From Sipunculus nudus (taxonomy: Eukaryota; Annelida; Sipuncula; Golfingiida; Sipunculidae): a stretch of 64,000 nt of DNA. Location: the NCBI GenBank assembly GCA_026874595.1, contig CM049317.1, positions 73,683,118 to 73,747,117 on the forward strand. Reading direction: 5' to 3'. Below are positions 1 to 13,130 of the stretch, one piece after another (within the stretch, counting starts at the first letter, position 1; the number at the start of each line of letters is the position of its first letter). The notes beneath the pieces are model-generated. The model did no database searches and was not told where the DNA came from. It saw nothing but the letters and a program-made list of their open reading frames with translations. A program made the translations under genes and the position numbers.

Positions 1-997
1 CATCCAAAATTTAAAGTGCAAAAGAGGATATTAAAGAAGCTTCAATTTTTCTTTGAATAAGGCAACACATAAAAAAAATTTTCTAAGGTTAATTTTGAGC
101 GAGAGGGTGAATTGTCCTTTCCGTGTTTTTAATTAAACGGTTAAGAAAACTTCGGTGAGTTTTTGCCTCCCCACCTAAAGGATAACAGTGCTTTTTGTTT
201 CTCGAAGAAAATGTAGATAGCTGAGTCGATTACCCATGGTATCTGTATTAATTAATTTCCAGGTAATATTGAACAATGTATACAAGTTTCTTTATTTATG
301 ATCATTTTTTATTACATTATTATTATTATTATTTTTTCTTGTGACTATGTATTTTGTATTATTTTTTATATATGTATGATCTATGGACCTGATGCCTTAA
401 TTTTCAGAATAAATGCATATAGACCACTGCAGTTGGTCGTTCGGTTCTTGAGATAATATGCCCGATTATTGCCGATTATTATTGGATTTGCGATGGGTCT
501 GAAATTCGATAGTTCAAATCCTCTGAATGGTGTCAAGTTTCGGTAAAAGTTACACAGCAATCGCTTGTACGGTTCATGGGATGAATCTTGCGAACTACTC
601 CAAAATCACTGTTTGACGTCCCTATTCGATTACCCTTCCAGTGTGAAATCAATAGCGCAAATCCTATAAATAGCTCATTTATCTTCAGTGAACAAATTAT
701 GGCCATTGCTCATACAGTTCTTAAGATAATGTGCGCGAAAGGTGTCCTTCCAGGACCGCAGCCTGGCGGCCATATTGGCAATTTCCGATCATTCAATAAA
801 ATTTGTTAGCGCTCATACTCTCTCAGGTGTATTTTTCAGTACTTATGCTGGAATTGTTTTTGAGATTATGCTAGAGAAAAAGTCTGACAGAGGGATACAC
901 GTAAAACCACTACTAATAACACCCTGGCACAGGTAAACCGGGAGTCTATTCAGTTTTCCATATATACATACATATATAACTATCCATTTACATATAA

Positions 998-1000
<3 letters not shown>

Positions 1001-1066
<66 letters not shown>
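1001..1066. repeat. Compound (TA)n(GA)n microsatellite
   Basis: A run of TA dinucleotides (about 1001-1031) passes directly into GA dinucleotides (about 1032-1066). It is the first of two such tracts in this intron. Confidence 0.95.
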
Positions 1067-1070
<4 letters not shown>

Positions 1071-1119
1071 AAGGGTTAATACAGATATATTTATATAACT
1101 ATACATATACATATAACTA

Positions 1120-1225
<106 letters not shown>

Positions 1226-1294
1226 GTGATTTATTTATAGTCAAAGAGTTGGTGTCAACTATATTTCAAAATTTCATTTTTCTTTCTTTCGTAG

Positions 1295-1469
1295 TCACAT
1301 GAAATTTTTGTACAGCAACCACAGATCGGCAACATTATCTCAAAAGAGAAAGTTTCTGGCCGTGATAATAAGGCATACCAGGTCGACAACGGTGACGTCA
1401 TTACCCACGCAGGAGAGTCCGCTCATTCACACTTTCATCAGGACACGGCGTTACAGATAGCTACGCCAG
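1295..1469 (+). CDS. ZIP transporter, visible exon 1
   Basis: It encodes a hydrophilic segment ending in a His-rich patch (HAGESAHSHFHQD), typical of the cytosolic loop between membrane spans III and IV of ZIP proteins. The acceptor AG is at 1293-1294 and the donor GT at 1470. The exon is 175 nt and ends in phase 1, which joins correctly to the next exon. Confidence 0.8.
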
Positions 1470-4432
1470 GTATGCAGTATGTTCCATTTAACATAATTCA
1501 TTACATATTATAAAAGATTAACAAGGGTCATATACCTAGTAATTGTCCTTTCATATATTATATCCAGGCCCTGTCATAAAAATAGCTCACTGCCATGACT
1601 AGCGCAATATCTGCCCTCTGACATTAGAGAGACTAGGACCAGCGCACTGGCTGTGCATGTTAGGCTTACCAGCCCAATGTAAATGCATATTGAGTAGTGT
1701 TGTAACGTCCAGGCCATGACTACTTAATGTTTCTGATTTAGTTAATTAAAATAACAATTTAAAAAATCCTTTATAATGCAATATAAAAAGTATTTATTGT
1801 TTATCTTTTTTTTTTAAAAAAAAAAACTAACGCAACTGGTGGAACAGGCTTTACAACAGAAACATTGTAAAATTTGCAAACCCTAATAAAAATAATTTAA
1901 TATAATATAATTATGTGTATTCCTACAGGTCTTTAGGAAACCCCAAATGTGCACGTTATTACTGTAGGAGTTGCGGCAATATTGGCACTGCCTGTATTAA
2001 ATCGGTAATAATAATATCCTGGTTATTTGACAGAGTTTACACCTGAGCAAAACAACTCGCTCGGCTGGATGGTGACTATTGGAGACGCCATCCATAATTT
2101 CGCTGATGGTCTGGCCATCGGTGCAGCGTTTTCTTTAGATGTTCGCAGCGGGATCTCTACGTCCATCGCTGTGGCCTTCCATGAACTCCCACACGAGTTA
2201 GGTTGGTATATTATTGTACTCAATTATGTCTCATTATTATAACATACAGACAGATCTTCTTTTGCACCTTCACTATTTGATGCAATGGAATAAATAATAT
2301 TCATGATACATATGAATTTAACATACCGAAATTCAAGAAAGTTAAGGCATCCAGAAACTAGTAAGTCATAGTTTAATTCAAATTTACCTCAATAAAGATA
2401 GTATACGTATAAGTACGTTGTTTTATATTTGTAAACTTCGGTGATTTAAATCAAATTTGAAAAAAAAATGAAAAATAATGTGTTGAAAATTAAAAAAAAA
2501 TACTGTGCCCATGTAATCAAAATATATATTCCACAATATTTGGCGGGAGTAAAGAAAGATATGGCATTCTCAAAGGGCGGATTTTGTTCTGTTTGTCATG
2601 AGGGGTTATGTGTCCTTATTTCACATTTTCTAAGCAAACATGGCCAATGCTTATATTAAATATGGAACAGCACCAGAACAAATTTCTTTTCAGTTCCTCA
2701 AGATGTGTCAGTATATATTCAGATACATGTACCTGTCTCTAATACCTTCAAATTACTCGGTCTATAGGTGCGTATGCGTAATGTGGTTACTGTCTTTCCA
2801 GGCGACATCGCCGCCATGCTGTCTATAGGCTGGTCGGCCCGTAAGGTGTTACTGTTTAACACGATGGCGGCGGTCTGTGCTTTTGGCGGCCTGTACGTCG
2901 GTATACCCGTGTCACAGAATGCCGGAGCCAGGGAGTGGATAATGGTGGTCACAGCCGGCATGTTCCTATACGTTGCGCTCAGTGATATTGTAAGTATACA
3001 CAGAAACATGTTAACTAATTACTTTAGAACCTCAGAGAAAAAGGAGATTAGACTGTTATATTTCCTGCTAATTGGATTATCGAAATATTACATAAACTAC
3101 TGTAAAGCCTTCATTGCCTGAAAACCAATATAATTAAATATTTTATATTGTTTATATCGGAACACACGATAAACAACATTATATGGTAAAATCCTTTGTT
3201 ATTTGAACATCATATACTCATACTACTACAGAGTTTAAATTAAAATAACACCAGATGAATAAGATACTGTAGAACCTTAAACGTACGTACACAAGAAACA
3301 TTTATACCAGTGTTTGGTTGAATTTTAAAAAAATGTACTTTCATATGAAAATATCTATTTCAATTGTATTTAAATGCAGAGCTTTCAATTAAATGCAAGG
3401 CTGAATACATTTGATTTTCCAATGCAAATTAAAATGTAGTTATGAAGTGCCAGAGCTTTCAGTTAAATGCCAGGCTGAAAACATTTGATTTTCCAGTTCA
3501 AATTTAAATGTAGTCATGAAGTGCCGGAGCTTTCAATTAACCGCCGGGCTGAAAATATTTGAATAATAATAAAAACAACTTCATTAAGAACCATGTAATA
3601 AATTTGCAATAATAATGCTTCCAGCAATTCCATTGCTATTCATTACAGTTTACACTTATATCTTATAATAACAGGTGAATAAAATTTTTCAAGAGTACGT
3701 GTATAGGTTTGCATTTTATAATATCTCATCTCATTTGCATTTGTATTTTATTTCTTCGAAACACTTGAATTGAATTATTTTAAAGTATTGAGTTACATTT
3801 GAAAACAATCCAGCTCCATACTATGAAATTATAATTAAAAGAACACCAGATACATCAGATATATTTTAGAACCTCTGATTATAAGAATACATAACTATTT
3901 GAAATCATTTGCAATCAGAATTTTAGATCACCACGTATTTTTCATATCACAGAACTTTGATTATCCAAATACCAGCAAAATAAGACACTTTTAAACATTG
4001 ATTACTTGAATACCATAAAAAAATGAGAAATAACACCCCTCCCCCTCCAAAAAACATCCAAATGTGTTCAAAACAATATGATATGACATCATCACAACAA
4101 ACACCCGTATCAAAGGAAAACCCAAGAATTAACGTGATTTTGCAAAGACAAAGCAAACCAAAGCACTTACAAAAATATGCAGAATTTAACTTTGAATATA
4201 TACCTTATATCTTGTAAAGTACAGAAACACCATGCATCGAGAAAAAATACAGAATTTATTTCTGAATATCCCCCTCACCGATCATTGTAAAATGTTTTCA
4301 CAGATTCCTGAAATTCTGGAGCTTATAAAAAAACACGGTGGCTGGCTCGTGGTGGCGTCCTCCTGCGGGATTCTCTGTGGCCTCGGAGTCATGCTCATAA
4401 TCGCCATCTTTGAGGAACACATCAAGGTGTGA
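1295..4432 (+). CDS. SLC39/ZIP zinc transporter, LIV-1 type: 3' half of gene, four exons
   Basis: Joined exons 1295-1469, 2034-2201, 2802-2989 and 4304-4432 give 219 residues and a stop, with consistent splice phases. Seen: a His-containing loop, then the transmembrane IV motif HNFADGLAIGA and the transmembrane V motif HELPHELGD (split by an intron after the last Gly), then hydrophobic segments including VTAGMFLYVAL and LCGLGVMLIIAIF and a short charged tail. Known: the HNxxD and HExPHExGD motifs supply the metal site of ZIP transporters, which bring Zn2+ (in some members Fe2+ or Mn2+) into the cytosol across plasma or vesicle membranes; HExPHExGD marks the LIV-1 group. The 5' exons, with the ectodomain and first three membrane spans, lie before the window. 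The first His is kept, unlike ZIP8/ZIP14, which have Glu there, so a ZIP4/12- or ZIP6/10-like member is favoured, but orthology is open. Confidence 0.9.
2034..2201 (+). CDS. ZIP transporter, visible exon 2 (metal-site helices IV and V)
   Basis: It encodes HNFADGLAIGA and HELPHEL, the metal-binding helices. It is 168 nt, phase 1 to phase 1, with acceptor CAG at 2031-2033 and donor GT at 2202. The Gly codon before the conserved Asp is completed across the next intron. Confidence 0.92.
2802..2989 (+). CDS. ZIP transporter, visible exon 3 (helices V-VII)
   Basis: It begins with the Gly-Asp that completes HELPHELGD and continues through two hydrophobic segments to TAGMFLYVALSDI. It is 188 nt, with acceptor CCAG ending at 2801 and donor GTAAGT at 2990. 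Confidence 0.9.
3377..3563. repeat. 74 bp tandem repeat, about 2.5 copies
   Basis: Copies start at 3377, 3451 and 3525 with the phrase CAGAGCTTTCAATTAAATGC or a close variant, exactly 74 bp apart. The array lies in the last ZIP intron (2990-4303), which is otherwise plain AT-rich sequence. Confidence 0.85.
4304..4432 (+). CDS. ZIP transporter, terminal exon
   Basis: It opens after CAG at 4301-4303 with IPEILEL, completing the S/ADxxPE-type motif begun in the previous exon. It encodes the final membrane span and a short tail EEHIKV, with TGA at 4430-4432. A possible poly(A) signal AATAAA occurs at about 5024, roughly 590 nt downstream, but cannot be proved. Confidence 0.88.
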   Translation: MPEILELIKKHGGWLVVASSCGILCGLGVMLIIAIFEEHIKV

Positions 4433-6129
4433 GACCAAATGACTACTTGGAACCAATCAGAAAACTCTGCTTGACGTCACTTGACAATGAAGCTGACAAT
4501 TGATTAATGTTTAGTGACATCTGGTGGAGGTTTTCGAACTACTGTGATATCGATCCAGATGCCTCTAGTAATTATACAGAAGTTGCGCGTTGTCTGTCCT
4601 TCTCAATGGACCTCTTCTTATGTCTTTTACTTTGGATTCAGAAAATATTGTAGGTATAAAAGTTCATGATTTTGACATGAAACTCTATTCGTGGGGTTAG
4701 AAATTTCGCGGATTCATCTCTCATGAATATGGTTTGTATCAAAATGAAGACGGATCTGAAAATAAGAATAAAAAAAGAAAAATTCATGAAAATTGTATTA
4801 AATGTTTACAACTGTCACTTAACAATTAGTTACATCAATGTCAATCTCACGCAAACCCGGTCAATGCGAGCGCGTAATGTAGGCCAACAGGATGAGATTA
4901 CTCCATGCATAGCAACCATCCTTTTTAAAACATATTTAAAATATAAACCTTTTTAAAACTAAATTTTTCTAAATAGAGTATAGGGTTTTTTATTTCGTTG
5001 GGGAGAGATACGAATTCCATGAAAATAAAAATCATGAACAATTCTGAATCCACTGTAAAAGATTTGAGCAATTCCAAAAGACTGTCAAAGCATCTTTGTG
5101 AAGATTTGATTTTTATGAGAAAGTGATGCTAGTCGCAGTTAGGTCTGCTTAAAGGGGACCCAAAATTTTTGTTAGGTCATGCTTGTGTTAACCATTTAAG
5201 AGTTTATGTTAAGCACAAATTTCTTATAGAAATGTATGATTGAAAAGTAAATGACAGACTTGCATAAAAAAGGATATTTGATATATGTATTTACTTTTTT
5301 TAACTCGTTCTTTTTGTGCGTGCCTAGCGCCCGTACTTGCCCAGTGTGACAAAAATATACGAGGTGCCAAATATTCAGGTTCGTGGACTGTTTCTTTTCA
5401 CAGGGACGAAAGGTATATGTATAAACTAGTATATATATATATATAATAAGGCATTATCCTAAATATGTGTAGTATATATTATAATCTAAATGAGACGTTC
5501 GGCCAAAGTTAAATGTGATACAGGGATTGTACCTGTACATATCAATTGTACATATCTATAATGTTCACAGACACATACACATGTCAAAAGTGAATACTCA
5601 TCCAAATACAGTGAGAGGAGTAATAATTAAATACACAACCTCATTGATAGGTACATATTATTACGATGAATAGATCTTTGTCTACAATTTTATTTCACAT
5701 TAAAAAATAATGTACTTATTAAACCACTTTTAAACGAGATTCAGATGCTATACACCATCTGATGTACATACGTCTATAAAAAAATTATTGTAATTTAAAC
5801 AATTACTCTAATGCATTTTAATATTTCTTTCAGAGGAGCACACAACGACATGCATGGGAATATGCACACTTCTTGCTATAATACAAGCATGTCATTGTAT
5901 TAATACCCGTGTTGTATACCTGTACATATTTACTTCCATATGTATATTTTACTCTTGATTGCTGGTGTTTATTTAGTTTGAAATACTTTTAGCTTTTTAG
6001 CACATTCCCTGGTGTATATTTGCATTCGATGTCAATGCAAAGACTTTTACTGATGAAAATCAGTTACTCTTATGGCATCCAAGTATTATGACTTCCTGTT
6101 TCGAGGAAGCCCACGCACATTCCAGAGTA
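4433..6129. other. 3' UTR / intergenic flank of the ZIP gene
   Basis: The sequence is AT-rich with no supportable gene. A phrase CTTAAAGGGGACC near 5149 resembles the terminus of the MITE at 18393-18898 and may be a decayed relative. Nothing else stands out. Confidence 0.6.
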
Positions 6130-6578
6130 TTTTACTCCATTACACAAACCTGTGTCCACCTGGTTTTTTTTTAGAAATAAATTTCTGAAATGTTAATTTT
6201 TCCCCAAAAATTTCCTAGAAAGCTACATATGGAAATGACAATTTTACATTAAATCTCCTGTTGATGTTTCACAGCTTTATTGGACGCTGACAGGTCAGAT
6301 GTCTCCTTGCACAAGTAGCAATCTCCGAATAGCTGGTTGTATTTTTAGAGTGTTTACATGATATCATCCAATCAGCAGCTGTCAATTGAGGCTGCTTTTG
6401 CACGTGACCAATGACCTTGACTGTCATAAGTGGGGTTGATATGTTTTAAAATGAAGACTGATTTGTCATATTTAAAAAAAAAATTGGGTCCTTTAATCCC
6501 CTATCCTTCACTATAAAATACTTGACATTGCAAAAAAAAACAAAAAAAAAAAAAAAACAGGTGGACATGAGGGGATGA
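6130..6578 (-). mobile_element. MITE-like element, copy B (inverted relative to 59781-60291)
   Basis: Its reverse complement begins CATCCCCTCATGTCCACCTG, identical to the start of 59781-60291, and ends like that copy with an ACAGATGGACACAGG-type terminus. The tips of each copy form imperfect terminal inverted repeats around TGTCCAyCTGTTTTT. Internally both share the order of landmarks, for example a TGTAAACACTCTAA-like phrase and a CAATCAGCAG/CTGCTGATTGG block. There is no coding capacity, so it is probably a non-autonomous DNA transposon. Confidence 0.65.
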
Positions 6579-7511
6579 AACGTATAGTGCAATAGTATAC
6601 ACTATTAACTTGCTGGGGCGACCTCTTCTCGCCTCAACAAAAGTTCGGCGTAACAAGTTATATTAAATATTTAAAGCATTCCACCAACAGAAATTTGCGC
6701 GGATGAGGAGTGGCCTTGATCGAGGTTGATTGTCAAGTGGGGTTTCACTACCGTTAATTCCATCCAGAGGCTTCCGTTGTGTTTAAACGTAATAATTCAT
6801 ACTTTTCTACTTATAGCAAATATTTGACGCAAATATGTGATGGCAGCTCACTTATGAGTATTTCTGTCGACATTTTGTCATAAAAATAAAAATGATTTAT
6901 TTATTACTTTGTGGTGTTTATTTTTGTTTTAATCTTTCAGCGCTGTAAGACCGAAGTGTTTAATATGCATCCAGAAGCGGCGATTGAACAGCTATTTATT
7001 TTTGACCCGCTGACTTCAAATGAAACATATCAAGGTCTCTGTCTGTTTGTCTATGAGTGTACCTTCCAGTGTTCCAGTGCAGGCCTGGTCTGGAAATGTG
7101 GTTTTAATGGACGGATTTTGGGAGGACATGTAAGGAACTATAAGTATAAAGGAAATGGAAAACAAGGTAATCCTCCCTCAAACGTAATATTTCCGTGTAC
7201 ATGTGCCTTTTCCCACCCCGACAATGGAGACTTTTGATTCTATTTACCTTTTTTTAAGCTACTGGTCCAATGAGAATAAATGTAATGGAATATAAAGCAA
7301 GTAACATCTTTCGCATATTATTCACATGGTTATTTTTTAAATGTACTTGATTCAGTTTCATGTAAGTGGGTGACAAGTACAATCATGAAGCATGAAGCGT
7401 GAAGTTCAAAGTGCAAGAACGTGTAATTGATACATAACCTGATGAAGTGTTATCAAACGACTGAAACGATTTAATACAATTGAAAGTTATATTATCTATG
7501 AACAGAAGGCT
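6579..7511. other. Intergenic, no gene supported
   Basis: An open frame at 6911-7237 (108 codons) has no recognisable domain or composition bias and is not called. Otherwise this is plain AT-rich sequence leading into the minisatellite. Confidence 0.55.
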
Positions 7512-10500
7512 TGGGCCATGTGAGTCATGGAATCACATGGGACGTCGACTGTGTGAGGCAGGTAAACACAGGGGGTGTGGACTCAGTGAGGCATGGAATC
7601 ACAGGGGGCGTGGACTATAAGAGGGATTGAATCACGGGGGTGTAGACTATGTGAGGCATAAAATCACATGAGACGTGGACTGTGTGAGGCATGTAAACAC
7701 AGGGGGCGTGGACTATGTGAGGCATGGAATCACGGGGGGTGTGGACTATGTGAGGCATGGAATAACAGGGGGCGTGGACTATATAAGGCATGAAATCACC
7801 TGGGGTGTGGACTATGTGAGGCATGGAATCACCGGGGGTGTGGACTATATGAGGCATGGAATCACCGGGGGTGTGGACTATGTGAGGCATGGAATAACAG
7901 GGGGCGTGGACTATGTGAGGCATGGAAAAAAGGGGGTGTGGACTATATGAGGCATGGAATCACCGGGGGTGTGGACTATGTGAGGCATTAAATCACATGG
8001 GACATGGACTGTGGGAGGCATGTTAACACAGGGGGCGTGGGCTATGTGAGGCATGGAATAAAAGGGGGCGTGGACTATATGAGGCATGGAATCACCGGGG
8101 GTGTGGACTATGTGAGGCATAAAATCTCATGGGACGTAGACTGTGTGAGGCATGTAAACACAGGGGGCGTGGGCTATGTGAGGCAAGGAATAAAAAGAGG
8201 CGTAGACTATATGAGGCATGGAATAACAGGGGGTGTGGACTATGTGAAGCATTGAATCACGTGGGGTGTGGACTATGTGAGGCATGGAATAAAAGGGGGT
8301 GTGGACTATATGAGGCATGGAATCACCGGGGGAGTGGACTATGTGAGGCATGGAATCACGTGGGGTGTGGACTATGTGAGGCATGGAAAAAAGGGGGTGT
8401 GGACTATATGAGGCATGGAATCACCGGGGGTGTGGACTATGTGAGGCATTAAATCACATGGGACATGGACTGTGGGAGGCATGTAAACACAGGGGGCGTG
8501 GGCTATGTGAGGCATGGAATAAAAGGGGGCGTGGACTATATGAGGCATGGAATCACCGGGGGTGTGGACTATGTGAGGCATAAAATCTCATGGGACGTAG
8601 ACTGTGTGAGGCATGTAAACACAGGGGGCGTGGGCTATGTGAGGCAAGGAATGAAAAGAGGCGTAGACTATATTAGGCATGGAATAACAGGGGGTGTGGA
8701 CTATGTGAAGCATGGAATCACGTGGGGTGTGGACTATGTGAGGCATGGAATAAAAGGGGGTTTGGACTATATGAGGCATGGAATCACCGGGGGTGTGGAC
8801 TATGTGAGGCATTAAATCACATGGGACATGGACTGTGTGAGGCATGTAAACACAGGGGGGGTGGGCTATGTGAGGCATGGAATAAAAGGGGGCGTGGACT
8901 ATATGAGGCATGGAATCACCGGGGGTGTGGACTATGTGAGGCATTAAATCACATGGGACATGGACTGTGTGAGGCATGTAAACACAGGGGGCGTGGACTA
9001 TGTGAGGCATGGAATCACGTGGGGTGTGGACAATGTGAGGCATGGAATAACAGGGGGCGTGGACTACATGAGGCATGGAATCAACGGGGGTGTGGACTAT
9101 GTGAGGCATACAATCTCATGGGACGTAGACTGTGTGAGGCATGTTAACACAGGGGGCGTGGACTATGTGAGGCATGGAATCACGTGGTGTATGGACTATG
9201 TGAGGCATGGAATAACAGGGGGCGTGGACTATATAAGGCATGAAATCACCGGGGGTGTGGACTATGTGAGGCATAAAATCTCATGGGACGTAGACTGTGT
9301 GAGGCATGTAAACACAGGGGGCGTGGGCTATGTGAGGCATGGAATAACAGGGGGCGTGGACTATATGAGGCATGGAATCACCGGGGGTGTGGACTATGTG
9401 AGGCATGGAATAAAAGGGGGTGTGGACTATATGAGGCATGGAATCACCGGGGGTGTGGATTATGTGAGGCATGGAATAACAGGGGGCGTGGACTATATGA
9501 GGCATGGAATCAACGGGGCTGTGGATTATGTGAGGCATTAAATCACATGGGACATGGACTGTGTGAGGCATGTAAACACAGGGGGCGTGGACTATGTGAG
9601 GCATGGAATAACAGGGGGCGTGGACTATATGAGGCATGAAATCACCGGGGGTGTGGACTATGTTAGGCATAAAATCTCATGGGACGTAGACTGTGTGAGG
9701 CATGTAAACACAGGGGGCGTGGGCTATGTGAGGCATGGAATAACAGAGGGCGTGGACTATATGAGGCATGGAATCACCGGGGGTGTGGACTATGTGAGGC
9801 ATTGAATAACAGGGGGCGTGGACTATATGAGGCATGGAATCACCGGGGGTGTGGACTATGTGAGGCATGGAATAACAGGAGCGTGGACTATATGAGGCAT
9901 GGAATCAACGGGGCTGTGGACTATGTGAGGCATGGAATCATGGGGGTTGTGGACTATTTGAGGCATGGAATAACGGGGGCGTGGACTATATGAGGCATGG
10001 AATCACCGGGGGTGTGGACTATTTTAGGCATAAAATCACAAGGGGTGTGGACTATGTGAGGCATGTAAACACAGGGGGTGTGGACTATGTTAGGCATAAA
10101 ATCTCATGGGACGTAGACTGTGTGAGGCATGTAAACACAGGGGGCGTGGGCTATGTGAGGCATGGAATAACAGAGGGCGTGGACTATATGAGGCATGGAA
10201 TCACCGGGGGTGTGGACTATGTGAGGCATGGAATATCAGGGGGCGTGGACTATATGAGGCATGGAATCACCGGGGATGTGGACTATGTGAGGCATGGAAT
10301 AACAGGAGCGTGGACTATATGAGGCATGGAATCAACGGGGCTGTGGACTATGTGAGGCATGGAATCATGGGGGTTGTGGACTATTTGAGGCATGGAATAA
10401 CGGGGGCGTGGACTATATGAGGCATGGAATCACCGGGGGTGTGGACTATTTTAGGCATAAAATCACAAGGGGTGTGGACTATGTGAGGCATGTTAACACA

Positions 10501-10616
10501 GGGGGCGTGGACTTTGTGAGGCATGGAATCACAGGGGGCGTAAACTATGTGAGGCATGGAATAACGGGGGCGTGGACTATATGAGGCATGGAACCACTGG
10601 GGGTGTGGACTATAAA
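7512..10616. repeat. 33 bp minisatellite, about 94 copies
   Basis: The unit GTGGACTATGTGAGGCATGG plus AATCACCGGGGGT (33 bp) repeats without spacers for about 3.1 kb. Variants include CTGTGTGAGGCATGTAAACA units and units with ATTAAATCACATGGGAC. Higher-order duplication is visible: blocks recur at offsets of about 461 bp (8004 and 8465) and 427 bp (9679 and 10106), slightly off multiples of 33 because of one- or two-base losses. As 33 is divisible by three and the unit lacks stops in several frames, long overlapping open frames appear on both strands (11-residue periods such as VDYVRHGITGG). None looks like a real protein. Confidence 0.97.
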
Positions 10617-11802
10617 TGTATAGAGATACAGCAGTGTGCCAAGTTTATGTAAATGTGGAGGTTTCATGGTTGTTATGTAAATTAAATAAGCGTTGATATA
10701 TCTATTGTAAGGCTTCTAAAATCCTACTTTCAGCAATGCAGAACTTTTATCATTGCTATATTAAATCAGGGGACAGGCAATCGTTCATTTATTGATATGT
10801 ATTGTTAAAGTACTACAAATATAGATACTGAATAAATTGCAAACCCGTTAGATTAAGTTGTACATAAAAAAAGTGACAAACGGAGCAAAATGTTGTGATA
10901 TAAATATATGTCATTATTAATCCACATCACAACCATTCAAACAATCAAATGTTAATACTAGCGTAAAATATAGCCTTATGGTAATAATGCCAGATTTGAG
11001 TATATTCGTTACATATATACGGCTGGTTTAAATGGCTAATTATGGTGTCAGAGTAAGATCGTATAACTTTCTAAAGGTGTAAGCAGATAAGCCTTAAAAT
11101 AATAATTAAACAGTGACCATAAAAAAAATCTAGTGAATAACAGCTGAATATGGTGGTCTATACCATTAGTGATGTGATTGGTCATTTACCTTACAGAGAA
11201 CAACTCCTTTAGTAATACCGTATCAATAGTCTCATTCATCGTTACGTCAGTTAAAAAAAAACGAGTCATGCATCCACAAAGTTGTAACAGTCTGTCTGTT
11301 TGTGGGGCCCTGGGGGGGGGCAGTTCAGACCATAGACATTAATAAGGAGTGGGGAATGTAAAGGGCAAACTACAATGGCTCAGAATAAATACAGATTTTT
11401 TAATTAAACATGCAGAGGAAAATTTTTATGGTATTTATATTGTATATTTGTCCACTTAAATATAAGGCTAGGCAGAACCTGTAAAAAGTCGGATATGTGA
11501 ATGTCTAGGAATGTCATCATCTTCTGATCGAGGCAGCAATTAATGACAAGTTACACCTAATATTCAGCTTGCTTGTTACGGGACTAAGCGGACAAGAACT
11601 TCATTCACATAACCAAAATGGGAAAGGCTTTAAAAAAGTATATTATAAGATAAACATTTTAAAAAGGTACATTCAATAGTTATTTAAATGCTTAAAATCA
11701 TAATTTATGAGTAAACAAATACCATTTCATGTTTTAACAATTAAAACCAGTAATTTCTCATTTTAAAAAATCAATTTGATCAACAGATTAAAAGCAAGCA
11801 CT
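10617..11802. other. Intergenic, no gene supported
   Basis: AT-rich sequence with a G-run near 11320. No exon, RNA gene or clear repeat was recognised. Confidence 0.5.
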
Positions 11803-11904
11803 GTTGCAACCACTATTACAATAGTGGTTGGCAAAATGGCCCTTACCAACCACTATTGTAAAAATTATTACAGTAGTGAACGTTATTACAATAGTGGTTG
11901 CAAC
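11803..11904. mobile_element. 102 bp fold-back element with 20 nt terminal inverted repeats
   Basis: The left end is GTTGCAACCACTATTACAAT. The reverse complement of the right end is GTTGCAACCACTATTGTAAT, 18 of 20 identical. The core repeats the motif again in both orientations (AACCACTATT facing AATAGTGGTT two bases apart near 11808-11830), so the element can fold into nested hairpins. It is probably a tiny MITE. Confidence 0.75.
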
Positions 11905-12895
11905 AAAGCACCAAAATACTATTACATCTTCCTGTGAAAAAAAAGTAGTTGTACCAAATCTTGTAGTACAAAGTCTAGGAAATAAGAATAAATAAAAAAA
12001 ATGCCAAAAATTCAAACTCTAAATCTCAAATGGATAATCTATAAGCTGATACAACTTGTAGATGAAGACTTTTGTTGTTTTAAGCCTAAGGTCAGTATTC
12101 GTTATATTTCAATCTTAATTGGTATTTTTTAAGTTAAAATCAATCATCTAAACTGAAAACCCTTAAGTGGTAAATAACAAACTAGACGTAGGTGCTCCAC
12201 ACTGAATAATATATATTAAATTCACCAATATTGTTCTCTCTAAGATACAGTTAAAATATATTTCTGTTCAGCCTAGTATAAAATAAATGTTCCCATTTAA
12301 CACCTTCGGCACTTGAAAGAGGTATTTGTAAAGTTAGTAAATAGCTAAACTGAGAGAATATATCCGATGCCCAGGTCACGTGGGAATACATAATAATATT
12401 GCACTATGGTCACAGGTTCAGCGCGTGTCCTTCGGTAGGTCGTGGTGGTATCAGATCTGTAACACACGAGTTCACATGGTGGTATCAGATACTCTAACAT
12501 ATAGGAGATTGAGACCTATATGGAGCCAGTCACTTCATCGATAACATGTCTGATATCTACCAAGCACCTGGCATTTGACATGTCCCAATTACATAATCAC
12601 TTAATGGTCGCAGTATTTATCTGTTTTCACACTCAACGAAATTTTATATATTTTGAAATGTCAGTTATATTCAAGGAGGGAATTAGGAAAAAGGAAACAT
12701 AACGACTTTTATAGTAATATCTGTTGCTTTCCATACAAAACTTTAACGTACTTCAGTAAGTAAATAAAGCAACAAATAGTATCAACAGCTAAACATTATC
12801 CCTGATATTCATGTGTAAAATTACTCCATTTCAAAATTCAAGTCAAACATTTTCAACCAACCAAACGACATACTTTATTAATTAAGGGATATTCA
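11905..12895. other. Intergenic, no gene supported
   Basis: Low-complexity AT-rich sequence with no recognised feature. Confidence 0.45.
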
Positions 12896-13130
12896 AAATA
12901 TTAGTTAGGTTTTAGGGTGTGAAGGTGACGGAGATGTTACGCAACGGTGAAGCGAGTAACCAGCAACCCTTCGTCTCTTTCCTAAGCCACTACCCAGAGA
13001 CGGGCATTATACCAGCATTTTATAAGATGACTATATTCTTCAGTTAACCTGTATATGGTAATTGTTACATTAACCAAATCAGCATAGCATGTCAAGTTAG
13101 TCAGATCAGTAAGCTCTGAGGGTTATTCAC
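12896..13130 (+). repeat. SINE-like dispersed repeat, degraded copy 1
   Basis: It contains GAAGCGAGTAACCAGCAACC, matching GAAGAGTAACCGGCAACC of the better copy at 14270-14590, followed by a weakly similar remainder. Confidence 0.45.

Noticed and set aside
6911-7237. 108-codon frame preceded by a CTTTCAG acceptor-like sequence
   Set aside because: No domain and no matching exon partner in phase nearby; a single acceptor-like match is expected by chance in AT-rich sequence.
7615-10420. Many long open frames (up to 193 codons) on both strands with 11-residue periodicity
   Set aside because: They are read-through of a 33 bp minisatellite whose unit has no stop in several frames. Overlapping frames on both strands are equally open and end only at indels.
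7512-10616. Repeat length near CRISPR size
   Set aside because: Units are directly adjacent with no unique spacers, there are no cas genes, and the context is an animal genome.
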